This document shows positions 8,094 to 14,322 of a stretch of DNA of 20,142 nt, in pieces. The position numbers and the translations under genes are program-made. The notes beneath the pieces were generated by a model, which was not told where the DNA came from, made no database searches, and was given only the letters and a program-made list of their open reading frames with translations. The stretch's first letter is position 1. Every line of letters starts with the position of its first letter. The DNA is from a virus. The DNA lies in the IMG/VR virus record IMGVR_UViG_3300037508_001439, positions 1 through 20,142 of that record. One strand, given 5' to 3'.

Positions 8094-8118
8094 ACTATTC
8101 AGAGTATTACTGAATAGT
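8094..8118 (-). promoter_or_regulatory. Hairpin abutting the terL start codon
   Basis: ACTATTCAG and CTGAATAGT are perfect 9 bp arms with a 7 nt loop. In the minus-strand mRNA the stem ends four bases before the terL GTG. No Shine-Dalgarno motif is present, so the stem may limit terL translation or be a processing site. The arms lie in the spacer between the 54 aa gene stop and terL. Confidence 0.45.
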
Positions 8119-8121
8119 AAT

Positions 8122-8286
8122 CTATTTTGCTTCTTTGTGTTTTTTCTTTTGTTCTTGATATTTACGCGCTTTATCCAAAGCCGCCCGACGCTTTTCTTTA
8201 TCGCTCATCTCTGAGCCATCTTCTTTCTTGGCTTCTTTCTTTTTGAAGTGTTCAAGAAGCTGCGGCGGCATTTTATTTTTAGACAT
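8122..8286 (-). CDS. Small Lys-rich hypothetical protein, 54 aa
   Basis: Starts ATG at 8284-8286 overlapping the TGA of the 120 aa gene by one base; ends TAG at 8122-8124. The product begins MSKNKMPPQLLEHFKKKEAK and stays highly charged and helical (Lys ~30%). It sits immediately upstream of terL. The 1 nt stop/start overlap and continuous charged coding support a real gene. Function is unknown; packaging-associated by position only. Confidence 0.65.
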   Translation of the reverse strand: MSKNKMPPQLLEHFKKKEAKKEDGSEMSDKEKRRAALDKARKYQEQKKKHKEAK

Positions 8287-8648
8287 CAAAACCGGCTCCC
8301 GGTATTACGGAGTTTGGCCAAGCCGCGAATACGCTCTTGGATCTGTTCGTAACCAGGAGAGCCCGCCGAAATGTTAGCGAGCTGAGAAGGATCAGAAATA
8401 AGACCTTGGCTAAATTCAACACCCTGGGTCTGAAGGGGAGAGCGAACGCCGGGACGTGCAGCATACATTTCCTGACGCATGATGGCATTAGGAGACATCG
8501 CAGCCCGCTCTCCAGTAACAGCAGGGTTGTCACTAGGGCCGCCAGCTGTAGAAGGCGTTGCACCTGCTGCAGCTCGACGCTGAGCCAAACCTTCTAGTTG
8601 ACGACGCTTGGCATCACCGGCCAAACGAATATCTTTTGTTGCACCCAT
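8286..8648 (-). CDS. Hypothetical protein of the packaging block, 120 aa
   Basis: Polar protein rich in Ala, Gly, Arg and Gln, with an N-terminal helix (DIRLAGDAKRRQLEGLAQRR at residues 5-24), a low-complexity middle and a C-terminal helix (GYEQIQERIRGLAKL). No membrane segment or known motif is visible. The ATG at 8648 lacks a clear ribosome site. It lies between the terS-like gene (36 nt gap) and the 54 aa gene (1 nt overlap), so it is part of the packaging operon. No family recognised; a virion or packaging accessory role is only positional. Confidence 0.6.
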   Translation of the reverse strand: MGATKDIRLAGDAKRRQLEGLAQRRAAAGATPSTAGGPSDNPAVTGERAAMSPNAIMRQEMYAARPGVRSPLQTQGVEFSQGLISDPSQLANISAGSPGYEQIQERIRGLAKLRNTGSRF

Positions 8649-8684
8649 AACAACATTTAAGCAATAACAATATTTTAAAGCAAT

Positions 8685-9302
8685 TTATTCCTCAAGCTGC
8701 ATGCGTGCCCACACACTCATTGAAGCTTCTTCCAGGGGGCCTTCAATTGCATCATCTTTAAAGATGAACATTAACTCACGAATAGCACGATCAGCCCCAG
8801 CCATTAACAAACCCTTGCGATCTTTGATGGCTGTAAACTCTTCTACTTGGGCGATTGTGCCACGGAGTTCTTTTTGCATTGATGCAATGCGAGCGACACC
8901 GGCATCGCGTTTGACGATTCCTTGCTCTACGTCTTCGCGCAATTTACGGATATCTTCTTGCATCTCATCAATTTCATATAACAGTTTCTTGCGATGGTCA
9001 GGTTTAACGTAATGATCTTTAACCCAAAGATCACACGCAGTAATACTTCCTCGATAACCAAGGAAACGAGAATATAAATAAATTTCAACTACTGAGTAGT
9101 TATCTGCAGCAAACGCACAGAATGATTCTTGGGTCGAAGCGTCTAAATTATCGACCCAAGAATCAAATAACTCAATATCGATAAGCTCGTTGGGCCTGAC
9201 CGTAGTCCCTGGCCTCGTCCCGCTGCCTGAATTCTTGTTCCTGCTCTTGGGAAGCACGTTGTTCCGTGGCGCCCCTGCCAATGGTTTCTCGTTCTTGTTC
9301 AC
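8685..9302 (-). CDS. Terminase small subunit-like protein
   Basis: A 205 aa protein two genes upstream of terL. Residues 1-40 are basic and disordered; ~60-98 form a helical DNA-binding-like domain (YSVVEIYLYSRFLGYRGSIT); ~105-150 are a charged coiled coil (YEIDEMQEDIRKLREDVEQG); the C-terminus is helical and acidic. DNA-binding N-half plus oligomerising coiled coil and the gene order fit TerS, which recognises the packaging site. The start is GTG at 9302 with GGAG at 9310-9313 and 7 nt spacing, so the first 131 bases overlap the 82 aa gene in another frame. The gene holds three strong dyads, one a perfect 15 bp inverted repeat. TerS assignment is by context and architecture. Confidence 0.55.
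   Translation of the reverse strand: MNKNEKPLAGAPRNNVLPKSRNKNSGSGTRPGTTVRPNELIDIELFDSWVDNLDASTQESFCAFAADNYSVVEIYLYSRFLGYRGSITACDLWVKDHYVKPDHRKKLLYEIDEMQEDIRKLREDVEQGIVKRDAGVARIASMQKELRGTIAQVEEFTAIKDRKGLLMAGADRAIRELMFIFKDDAIEGPLEEASMSVWARMQLEE
8752..8767. repeat. 16 bp perfect palindrome in the terS-like gene
   Basis: TCATCTTTAAAGATGA reads the same on both strands. It lies in coding sequence near the 3' end of the terS-like gene. Its ATCTTTAA core also occurs in the dyad at 9013-9033. One palindrome this long per 20 kb is not improbable alone. Confidence 0.5.
9013..9033. repeat. 8 bp inverted repeat in the terS-like gene
   Basis: TGATCTTT and AAAGATCA are perfect arms around the 5 nt AACCC. 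It is inside the terS-like coding sequence, in the codons for DLWVKDH, and shares the ATCTTT core with the palindrome at 8752-8767. Confidence 0.5.
9123..9165. repeat. Perfect 15 bp inverted repeat in the terS-like gene
   Basis: Arms 9123-9137 (TGATTCTTGGGTCGA) and 9151-9165 are exact reverse complements around a 13 nt loop. It begins 6 nt downstream of the stop of the 82 aa gene and lies in terS-like coding sequence for residues ~46-60. It may be a DNA site (packaging recognition) or a strong RNA hairpin (processing or attenuation). Confidence 0.8.
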
Positions 9303-9420
9303 CGGCTGTCTCCATTTTTTTCTTGGAAAACTCGTAAGCCACGCCAGCAGCTTGGCGATATTTGTCTAGATCGAACCAATCATCGACATCGACTTGCCCG
9401 GAGGGGACGCTACTGGTCAT
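9172..9420 (-). CDS. MTSSVP-family small protein, 82 aa
   Basis: Third of three consecutive genes sharing the N-terminal pattern MTSSVPxGQ...DDxFDxxKxxQ. Residues 1-21 match the two 59 aa copies; the rest differs and is a Glu/Gln/Arg-rich helix (~30-80). The last 131 bases overlap the first codons of the terS-like gene in a different frame. The ATG at 9420 has no clear ribosome site. The shared N-terminus supports translation in this frame. Function is unknown; the operon position suggests a virion or packaging role. Confidence 0.6.
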   Translation of the reverse strand: MTSSVPSGQVDVDDWFDLDKYRQAAGVAYEFSKKKMETAGEQERETIGRGATEQRASQEQEQEFRQRDEARDYGQAQRAYRY

Positions 9421-9443
9421 GGCTTATTAGTTTAACAAAAAAA

Positions 9444-9623
9444 TTAGAAGTTGCTCATCATGCTGGCGAGGCCTTGAGCAAAAACGTCACGACGACCTTC
9501 GAGGGACGATTGACGTTGCTGACGACCTTTCGAGGCTTCTAGGCGACTCAAAAGCTGTTCAAACTTACTGATATCAAAATAGTCGTCAGCGGTGCCTTGA
9601 CCAGTGGGAACAGAAGAAGTCAT
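9444..9623 (-). CDS. MTSSVP-family small protein, 59 aa, copy 2
   Basis: Starts ATG at 9621-9623, ends TAA at 9444-9446. The product begins MTSSVPTGQGTADDYFDISK and ends in a helix with FAQGLASMMSNF. It is 55/59 identical to the adjacent upstream copy. At the DNA level I count about 29 differences over 180 bases, mostly synonymous (about 21 silent codon changes against 4 replacements), the signature of selection on the protein. Ten nt separate the copies. No domain is recognised; the middle is charged and helical (SKGRQQRQSSLEGRR). Confidence 0.75.
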   Translation of the reverse strand: MTSSVPTGQGTADDYFDISKFEQLLSRLEASKGRQQRQSSLEGRRDVFAQGLASMMSNF

Positions 9624-9633
9624 GATTTAAAAA

Positions 9634-9813
9634 TCAGAAATTGCTCATCATTGTTGCAAGGCCTTGGGCGAAAACATCGCGACGACCTTCAAGGGACTTT
9701 TGGCGTTGTTGACGCCCCTTGGAGGCCTCAAGGCGATTCAGCAGCTGTTCAAATTTGCTGATATCAAAATAGTCGTCGGTGGTGCCTTGGCCAGTAGGAA
9801 CAGAAGAAGTCAT
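9634..9813 (-). CDS. MTSSVP-family small protein, 59 aa, copy 1
   Basis: Starts ATG at 9811-9813, ends TGA at 9634-9636. It begins MTSSVPTGQGTTDDYFDISK and ends FAQGLATMMSNF. It differs from its tandem neighbour only at residues 12 (Thr/Ala), 26 (Asn/Ser), 39 (Lys/Ser) and 54 (Thr/Ser). It is the first gene behind the strong extended -10 promoter at 9836-9844, with an AGG just before the ATG. Two nearly identical copies suggest a dosage-sensitive, abundant small protein, perhaps a virion component; that is inference. Confidence 0.75.
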   Translation of the reverse strand: MTSSVPTGQGTTDDYFDISKFEQLLNRLEASKGRQQRQKSLEGRRDVFAQGLATMMSNF

Positions 9814-9835
9814 TTACCTGTTACAGCATGAAATA

Positions 9836-9844
9836 ATTATAGCA
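9836..9844 (-). promoter_or_regulatory. Extended -10 promoter before the 59 aa repeats
   Basis: The minus strand reads TGCTATAAT, a perfect TATAAT with the TGN extension, 22 nt before the ATG of the first 59 aa copy. The -35 region is weak (TTTAAT at 17 nt), as is normal for extended -10 promoters. It lies in the 39 nt gap downstream of the 295 aa gene and would drive the repeats, terS-like gene and terL. Confidence 0.55.
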
Positions 9845-9852
9845 ATTTTAAT

Positions 9853-10740
9853 TTAAAAATTAAAAGAGCCCACCAGGGTATTGTAAATACTGCCTTGAGA
9901 TTGAATCTTAGCCAGCTCTTTAGAGCCTTCCGTTTTTAATTTTTGGACTTCTTTATCAATTTCGCCCTGAAGATTTGTCAGGCCAGCGCTGTAAAGAAAC
10001 TGACGAGAATCTCTAATGTTTTGTGTTTGCTCCTCTAGTTCCGCAGGAGTGCCCGTAACAGGCCCAAAAGATGGCAAGGAAACTCCTGCACGATCAAGGG
10101 CATCTCCCTTTAATGCAGGCAGAAGGTTGGACGAAAAATTAAACGTACGTTGCCCTGTTTTTTTGCCCGCTGCATCAACAGCTTGTTTGCCAAATTTAGT
10201 GTCGTAATAATTATCTAAATAGCTCTGATTAAATTTCTCTTGATATTCAGAACCTTTATATAAAGCGTCACGAAGATCTTGGGTAGACGTGTAATATCCT
10301 TGGCTAAAACGCTCCATCGCCTTGGACTTCTCTTCTTCAGTCGCTTGCCGACCAAGAATTTCTTCATAGGCTGCACCAACGCCTGTTTGGCGGCGACCAG
10401 GAAGAAGCTCTTGTGTATAAATATTGGTTAATGCAGTAACGTCCGCCTCGGGCGGAGTCATGTCATACTTAGTTGCATAATCACGCAACTGAGAAGTCGC
10501 GGCCTCATAGCCAATTAAACCTTGGCGCAGTTGTGATTCAACACCTTGACGAAGGCCTGCATAACCAGAGGCACCTGCGGCTTTACGCGCTTCTTCTGCA
10601 GCTTTTTGTTCTGCACGTTCTTGTGCAGCACGCGCTTCGGCAGCCGTTTCTTTTGTTTGTTGATATTCTAAAAATTTCGCAAAAGTATTATCAGGGGGTG
10701 GTGCCTGATATTGAACAGTTTGACTGCGTCCGCCGCCCAT
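9853..10740 (-). CDS. Structural-type protein with DUF4214-like segment, 295 aa
   Basis: Residues ~24-55 are an Ala/Glu/Lys/Arg coiled coil. Around 124-170 the sequence YEEILGRQATEEEKSKAMER, then TSTQDLRDALYKGSEYQEKF, recalls the DUF4214 pattern ('Y..iLGR..' then 'LR..L..S.EYq'), a module often seen in phage virion and secreted proteins. It continues SYLDNYYDTKFG and a helical C-terminus. The ATG at 10740 is 3 nt from the stop of the gene upstream. A virion structural role is likely; I cannot say which. The DUF4214 match is from memory of the pattern. Confidence 0.65.
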   Translation of the reverse strand: MGGGRSQTVQYQAPPPDNTFAKFLEYQQTKETAAEARAAQERAEQKAAEEARKAAGASGYAGLRQGVESQLRQGLIGYEAATSQLRDYATKYDMTPPEADVTALTNIYTQELLPGRRQTGVGAAYEEILGRQATEEEKSKAMERFSQGYYTSTQDLRDALYKGSEYQEKFNQSYLDNYYDTKFGKQAVDAAGKKTGQRTFNFSSNLLPALKGDALDRAGVSLPSFGPVTGTPAELEEQTQNIRDSRQFLYSAGLTNLQGEIDKEVQKLKTEGSKELAKIQSQGSIYNTLVGSFNF

Positions 10741-10743
10741 AGT

Positions 10744-11289
10744 TTAGCCCGCCAATGCTTCTATATTAATACGCCTAATTGGACCAAACATCCCTGTCGG
10801 TTGTGCCATGTAGCCCGCAATTGTTTCTTGCATGCGACCCATGCGTTCACGCCGGTTTGCTTCCAACATTTCAGGCGATGTGCGGAAAGCTGTTTCCCAA
10901 CGAGCTTGCTCACGGCCTAAGCCCATTTGCTTGGGGATAAACTCACCAAACTGAGCTCGTTGTGCAGCAAGTTGACGACCAAATTCAATATCAGGAGCAG
11001 TTGTTGCACCAAAGATGCTATTGAATAGACCTAAACCAAGTTGACCCTTTTGAGCTTCTCTGGCATTACGGATGGCATCCGCTTGCGCAGCCATCTGTGC
11101 GTTGGCAATAGACGCCTGGGTTTCAGCTTGGCGCTGAGCACCGATCATGCCAAAGATGCCTTGTCCAAGCATCCCAGCGCCTAACAGTGCATCATCAAAT
11201 CCAAATGCCATTGGTTTTTTGCCGCCGCCTGAAGAACCAGAATTAAAAAAACTTGGTAACCCTTTTGTTTCGTAGGCCCAATTATTCAT
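10744..11289 (-). CDS. Gln/Ala-rich virion-type protein, 181 aa
   Basis: Residues ~27-55 are Gly-rich hydrophobic (FGFDDALLGAGMLGQGIFGM), followed by a long polar helix rich in Gln, Ala, Glu and Arg (AQRQAETQASIANAQMAAQA). The C-terminus has several RxxR stretches. This mix of a short hydrophobic Gly-rich segment and Gln/Ala helices is typical of internal virion or tail-tip accessory proteins, but I recognise no family. The ATG at 11289 has an AAGGTAG-like ribosome site about 11 nt upstream. Confidence 0.55.
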   Translation of the reverse strand: MNNWAYETKGLPSFFNSGSSGGGKKPMAFGFDDALLGAGMLGQGIFGMIGAQRQAETQASIANAQMAAQADAIRNAREAQKGQLGLGLFNSIFGATTAPDIEFGRQLAAQRAQFGEFIPKQMGLGREQARWETAFRTSPEMLEANRRERMGRMQETIAGYMAQPTGMFGPIRRINIEALAG

Positions 11290-11307
11290 GACTTTATTCT
11301 ACCTTAC

Positions 11308-11853
11308 CTAAAAATAACGGTATTGCTGAACGGAAGAGCCTGGGATTTGCAATTGGGGGTAACTGGCAAGTGTAGAAGAATAGATGCCAGGAATTGCTGC
11401 AACTCCTTGATAAGCCATCGCAGCCCCAACGGGGCCACCGTATGGACTGGTGGCTATAGCCATGGTTTCAGGCAGGTTCGCCAAAGTTTGCCACATTAAA
11501 GCTTGCTTTGCTTTTTGACGGGATGTTTCATTGGCTTTTTGAAGCTGCCATTCCATGCCCTCTTTAGACTGCGCCCAACGAGACTGTTCAAGGATACCCG
11601 CTAAAGGTTCAACAAGAGATGCTTCAACCTTTGCGGAAGGAGATGTACGTTGCTGATATGTTTCGTAAAGTTTATTTTTTATTTCTGGCGTCCAATCTTT
11701 TTGAGGACCGTAAAAAGACTCGGCTTCTTTAACAAGATCTGAAAGCGGATTAACAGCAGGCATGCCAAAAGCGGGCAGCTTGCCGTATTTAAAGTTCGTT
11801 AAAGGTGTTTTTGTTTGTTGTTGGCCTACAAACTGAAATGCATCAAAAGCCAT
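11308..11853 (-). CDS. Hypothetical structural-cluster protein, 181 aa
   Basis: Soluble N-half, helical middle (about residues 75-120, QSRWAQSKEGMEWQLQKANE), and an apolar Ala/Gly/Pro-rich segment around 132-160 (GGPVGAAMAYQGVAAIPGIY). The ATG at 11853 has GAGG 5 nt upstream, and the upstream gene stops just before it. It forms an operon with its Ala/Gly-rich neighbours. Function unknown. Confidence 0.55.
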   Translation of the reverse strand: MAFDAFQFVGQQQTKTPLTNFKYGKLPAFGMPAVNPLSDLVKEAESFYGPQKDWTPEIKNKLYETYQQRTSPSAKVEASLVEPLAGILEQSRWAQSKEGMEWQLQKANETSRQKAKQALMWQTLANLPETMAIATSPYGGPVGAAMAYQGVAAIPGIYSSTLASYPQLQIPGSSVQQYRYF

Positions 11854-11855
11854 AA

Positions 11856-12740
11856 TTACCTCAACACCACATTGGCATAAGGGTTGGCATTAATCATGGT
11901 TCGTAACGTTTCACCGGTTTGTGCTTGACCACCGGCAGCAAGTTGACCAGCTGTACCAAGAACACTTAAACGTGCAAGTTGATTACCTTGAGAAGCAAGC
12001 AATGCTTGTTGACGAACCAGGTCAGCGTTCTTCATTTGGTTAACAATAGGAAGATTACGCTGGAGATCAAGATAAGCTTGATCAGAATAAAACTTGCTTA
12101 AATCTTTAACAGCACTTGTTTCAATTCCGGTTTGTGTACGGAACTGACTAAGGCCAAGATCAGAAAGAGTGCGAGCAGCGGCAATTTGAGAAGCAAATTC
12201 TTGCTCTTTGCCTTTGGTCGGCATACCTGTTAATTGCTGACGGGCGTATTCAGCACCTTCTGCGCCAAGTTGAGCACCAGCTGTAGCACCAAAGAAAGGA
12301 GCCGCCGCACGGGCAGCTTTACCAACAAGGCCAAATCGGCCTGTTGTTGGAAGCAAACGAGCAAGACCAGCTGCACCAATGCCACCAATCGCAGCGCCAC
12401 CCAGAGCGCCACCAGCGCCTACGGGGCGACCAGCAGCAGCTTCTGTCATGGCCGTAGTGACGCCAGGGATCAGTCCACCTACAAGACCAATGCGACCAAA
12501 GGGAAGTGCGCCAAGATCACCCATTAACTGCTGAGCGCCTTGCAGTGTTTGCCCGGCAAGCTTTTGAGCACGCTCTTGGGGAGAAATACGTGCAGTAGGA
12601 GCGACGGTGGTAGCGCCACGGGGAGCAGCTGCTTCTGCAGGAACTTCACCGGCACGCGCCCGACGAAGTAAATCAAGTTCCGGATAATAAGCCCGTGGAT
12701 CAAGACCCGCTTGCAATCTTGCTAATTCTTCTGGGGTCAT
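11856..12740 (-). CDS. Ala/Gly-rich hydrophobic protein, 294 aa
   Basis: Residues 1-60 are polar. About 80-165 is one long apolar Ala/Gly stretch with several candidate membrane helices (LVGGLIPGVTTAMTEAAAG, then GGALGGAAIGGIGAAGLARL). Residues ~175-260 are helical and Gln-rich. The composition resembles phage ejection proteins that enter the host envelope, an inference from composition and from the run of similar neighbours. The ATG at 12740 has no clear ribosome site. Confidence 0.55.
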   Translation of the reverse strand: MTPEELARLQAGLDPRAYYPELDLLRRARAGEVPAEAAAPRGATTVAPTARISPQERAQKLAGQTLQGAQQLMGDLGALPFGRIGLVGGLIPGVTTAMTEAAAGRPVGAGGALGGAAIGGIGAAGLARLLPTTGRFGLVGKAARAAAPFFGATAGAQLGAEGAEYARQQLTGMPTKGKEQEFASQIAAARTLSDLGLSQFRTQTGIETSAVKDLSKFYSDQAYLDLQRNLPIVNQMKNADLVRQQALLASQGNQLARLSVLGTAGQLAAGGQAQTGETLRTMINANPYANVVLR

Positions 12741-12764
12741 TATGAACGAATATGTTTTATTTAG

Positions 12765-13712
12765 TTAAATTCTATCAGTACTTAAGTTTTGGTATTGAGT
12801 TGTTGTTGGAAGTTGTGGACGATTAGCAGCAGCAATTGCTTCGTTTGTTACGTTGCCTAATGCAACACCAGCAAGAGATCCTGCCAAGCCACCAGCCATT
12901 GCTCGTGCAGCTTTTTGCCTTGGTGTTCCAGGTAGCCGTGCAGCTGTTGTTGCAGCAAGAGAACCGCCAGCAAAACCTCCTGCCATTGGAATATTCACAG
13001 GATAACCAAGGACACGAGCTTCCGGATAACCCTGAAGATTTTCCATGGTTCCTTTGACAACGCCAAGACCAAGCAAACCTTTTTCTTGGTAAAGAAAATT
13101 CATGTAGTTTGCATACCGCTCTGGCGTTAAGTTTGGAATTTCTTGTTTGGCTGTTGCGTACTTAAGCGGATCTCCTGTACGTCCCAGGAAGAAACGTTCA
13201 AACAACTCTTGTGTTGGCTGAGCAGTTTGCCTGCGATCTTCTGCACCTTTGGGTGAATATGTCTGAGCAAAGCCCGTGGGACGAAAAGCTTCTTCTGGGT
13301 TTGTAATGTCGTACGTACCGGCAGCTGCAATGGCGGGTGTTGCAATGCCAAGTGCAGTAACAGCTCTGGCAGTAGGAGACTTAATAACAGAAGGATCAAC
13401 AGCTAAACCAACAACACGTTGGGCAACTGCTAAGGGATGATTCCAACGCCACCAATAAGTACGCGTACCGTCATTGGCTAAATCAATAAGAGTACGTGAA
13501 AGGTATGCGCCAGCAAATTGAGCTGGTGTTTGACGTGCTGTAATACCTTTTGCGGCAATAGCTTTTTTAAAACCTGGGTCTAAAATACTTTCTCCGTAAC
13601 CAAGGCCTTCTTTCTGAGCCTTGGCAAACATTTGACGCTGCGTAACGTCAGCTGTTTTATAGCCTTGTTTAATATCTTGACCAACTTGTTGGAGAGATTG
13701 AAATAAATTCAT
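12765..13712 (-). CDS. Hydrophobic structural protein with YWWRWNHP motif, 315 aa
   Basis: Begins with an amphipathic helix (MNLFQSLQQVGQDIKQGYKT). Residues 81-93 read DGTRTYWWRWNHP, an unusually aromatic motif that looks constrained. Apolar stretches lie near 116-131 and 245-290, flanked by basic residues. A soluble aromatic/charged region (FERFFLGRTGDPLKYATAKQ) separates them. It overlaps the upstream 191 aa gene by 4 bases (ATGA). Likely an internal virion protein or membrane-active ejection protein; no family recognised with confidence. Confidence 0.6.
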   Translation of the reverse strand: MNLFQSLQQVGQDIKQGYKTADVTQRQMFAKAQKEGLGYGESILDPGFKKAIAAKGITARQTPAQFAGAYLSRTLIDLANDGTRTYWWRWNHPLAVAQRVVGLAVDPSVIKSPTARAVTALGIATPAIAAAGTYDITNPEEAFRPTGFAQTYSPKGAEDRRQTAQPTQELFERFFLGRTGDPLKYATAKQEIPNLTPERYANYMNFLYQEKGLLGLGVVKGTMENLQGYPEARVLGYPVNIPMAGGFAGGSLAATTAARLPGTPRQKAARAMAGGLAGSLAGVALGNVTNEAIAAANRPQLPTTTQYQNLSTDRI

Positions 13713-14284
13713 TGTGCCCCCAAAGGACTACGCAGTTGCGCCAGGGTTTCGTCATAGCCAGGCATCAAACTACTCATATAGTTTTGTGGTTTGACATAGT
13801 TTCTTAGGAAGGTATGCTCAAGGCCTTGCATCTGGAATTGAGTTCCAGGAGCGACAGCTTGCGGTCCTTCAAGTTGATTAACTGCAGCACGTTGCTGCAT
13901 TTCTTGCATGATCTGTTGACCTTGCGATTGGACAGTTGGTTCTGGATAAAGGTAACGACCAAAGGCTGCATCAACGGTAAACGGTGCAGCAATGGAAGAA
14001 CCTAAATTTGCAGTTGTTTCTACTGCACCACGAAGTGTCTGTGGGCTAATTTCTTTTCCTAAAAGTTTTACAGGTTGAGTAATATATTTTTGTCCAAGTT
14101 TACGGGCTGCAAGAGTGGCTGGATAAGCAGCAAGAAAATCAGCTGCACCATACGCAGCCGCTGCTGGAACACTGCCAGAGAGTAAGCCAAAGCCACCAGC
14201 AAGAGCGCTTCCTGCACCAACTTGCGTCGCAACATCAGGATTGCGTTTAGCAATATTTGCAAGTCGGCTTAGAAGATTTGCCAT
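13709..14284 (-). CDS. Ala/Gly-rich hydrophobic protein, 191 aa
   Basis: Residues 18-60 are an apolar Ala/Gly stretch (ALAGGFGLLSGSVPAAAAYG, then ADFLAAYPATLAA) able to form two membrane helices, followed by a basic patch and a Gln/Met-rich helix (~125-140). The C-terminus contains NYVKPQNYMSSLMPGYDE. It overlaps the 315 aa gene by ATGA, so the pair is probably co-translated. Same composition class as its neighbours; function unknown. Confidence 0.55.
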   Translation of the reverse strand: MANLLSRLANIAKRNPDVATQVGAGSALAGGFGLLSGSVPAAAAYGAADFLAAYPATLAARKLGQKYITQPVKLLGKEISPQTLRGAVETTANLGSSIAAPFTVDAAFGRYLYPEPTVQSQGQQIMQEMQQRAAVNQLEGPQAVAPGTQFQMQGLEHTFLRNYVKPQNYMSSLMPGYDETLAQLRSPLGAQ

Positions 14285-14322
14285 ATTATTTCAACTTTTT
14301 ACTTATTCTATCGAGGGTTAGC

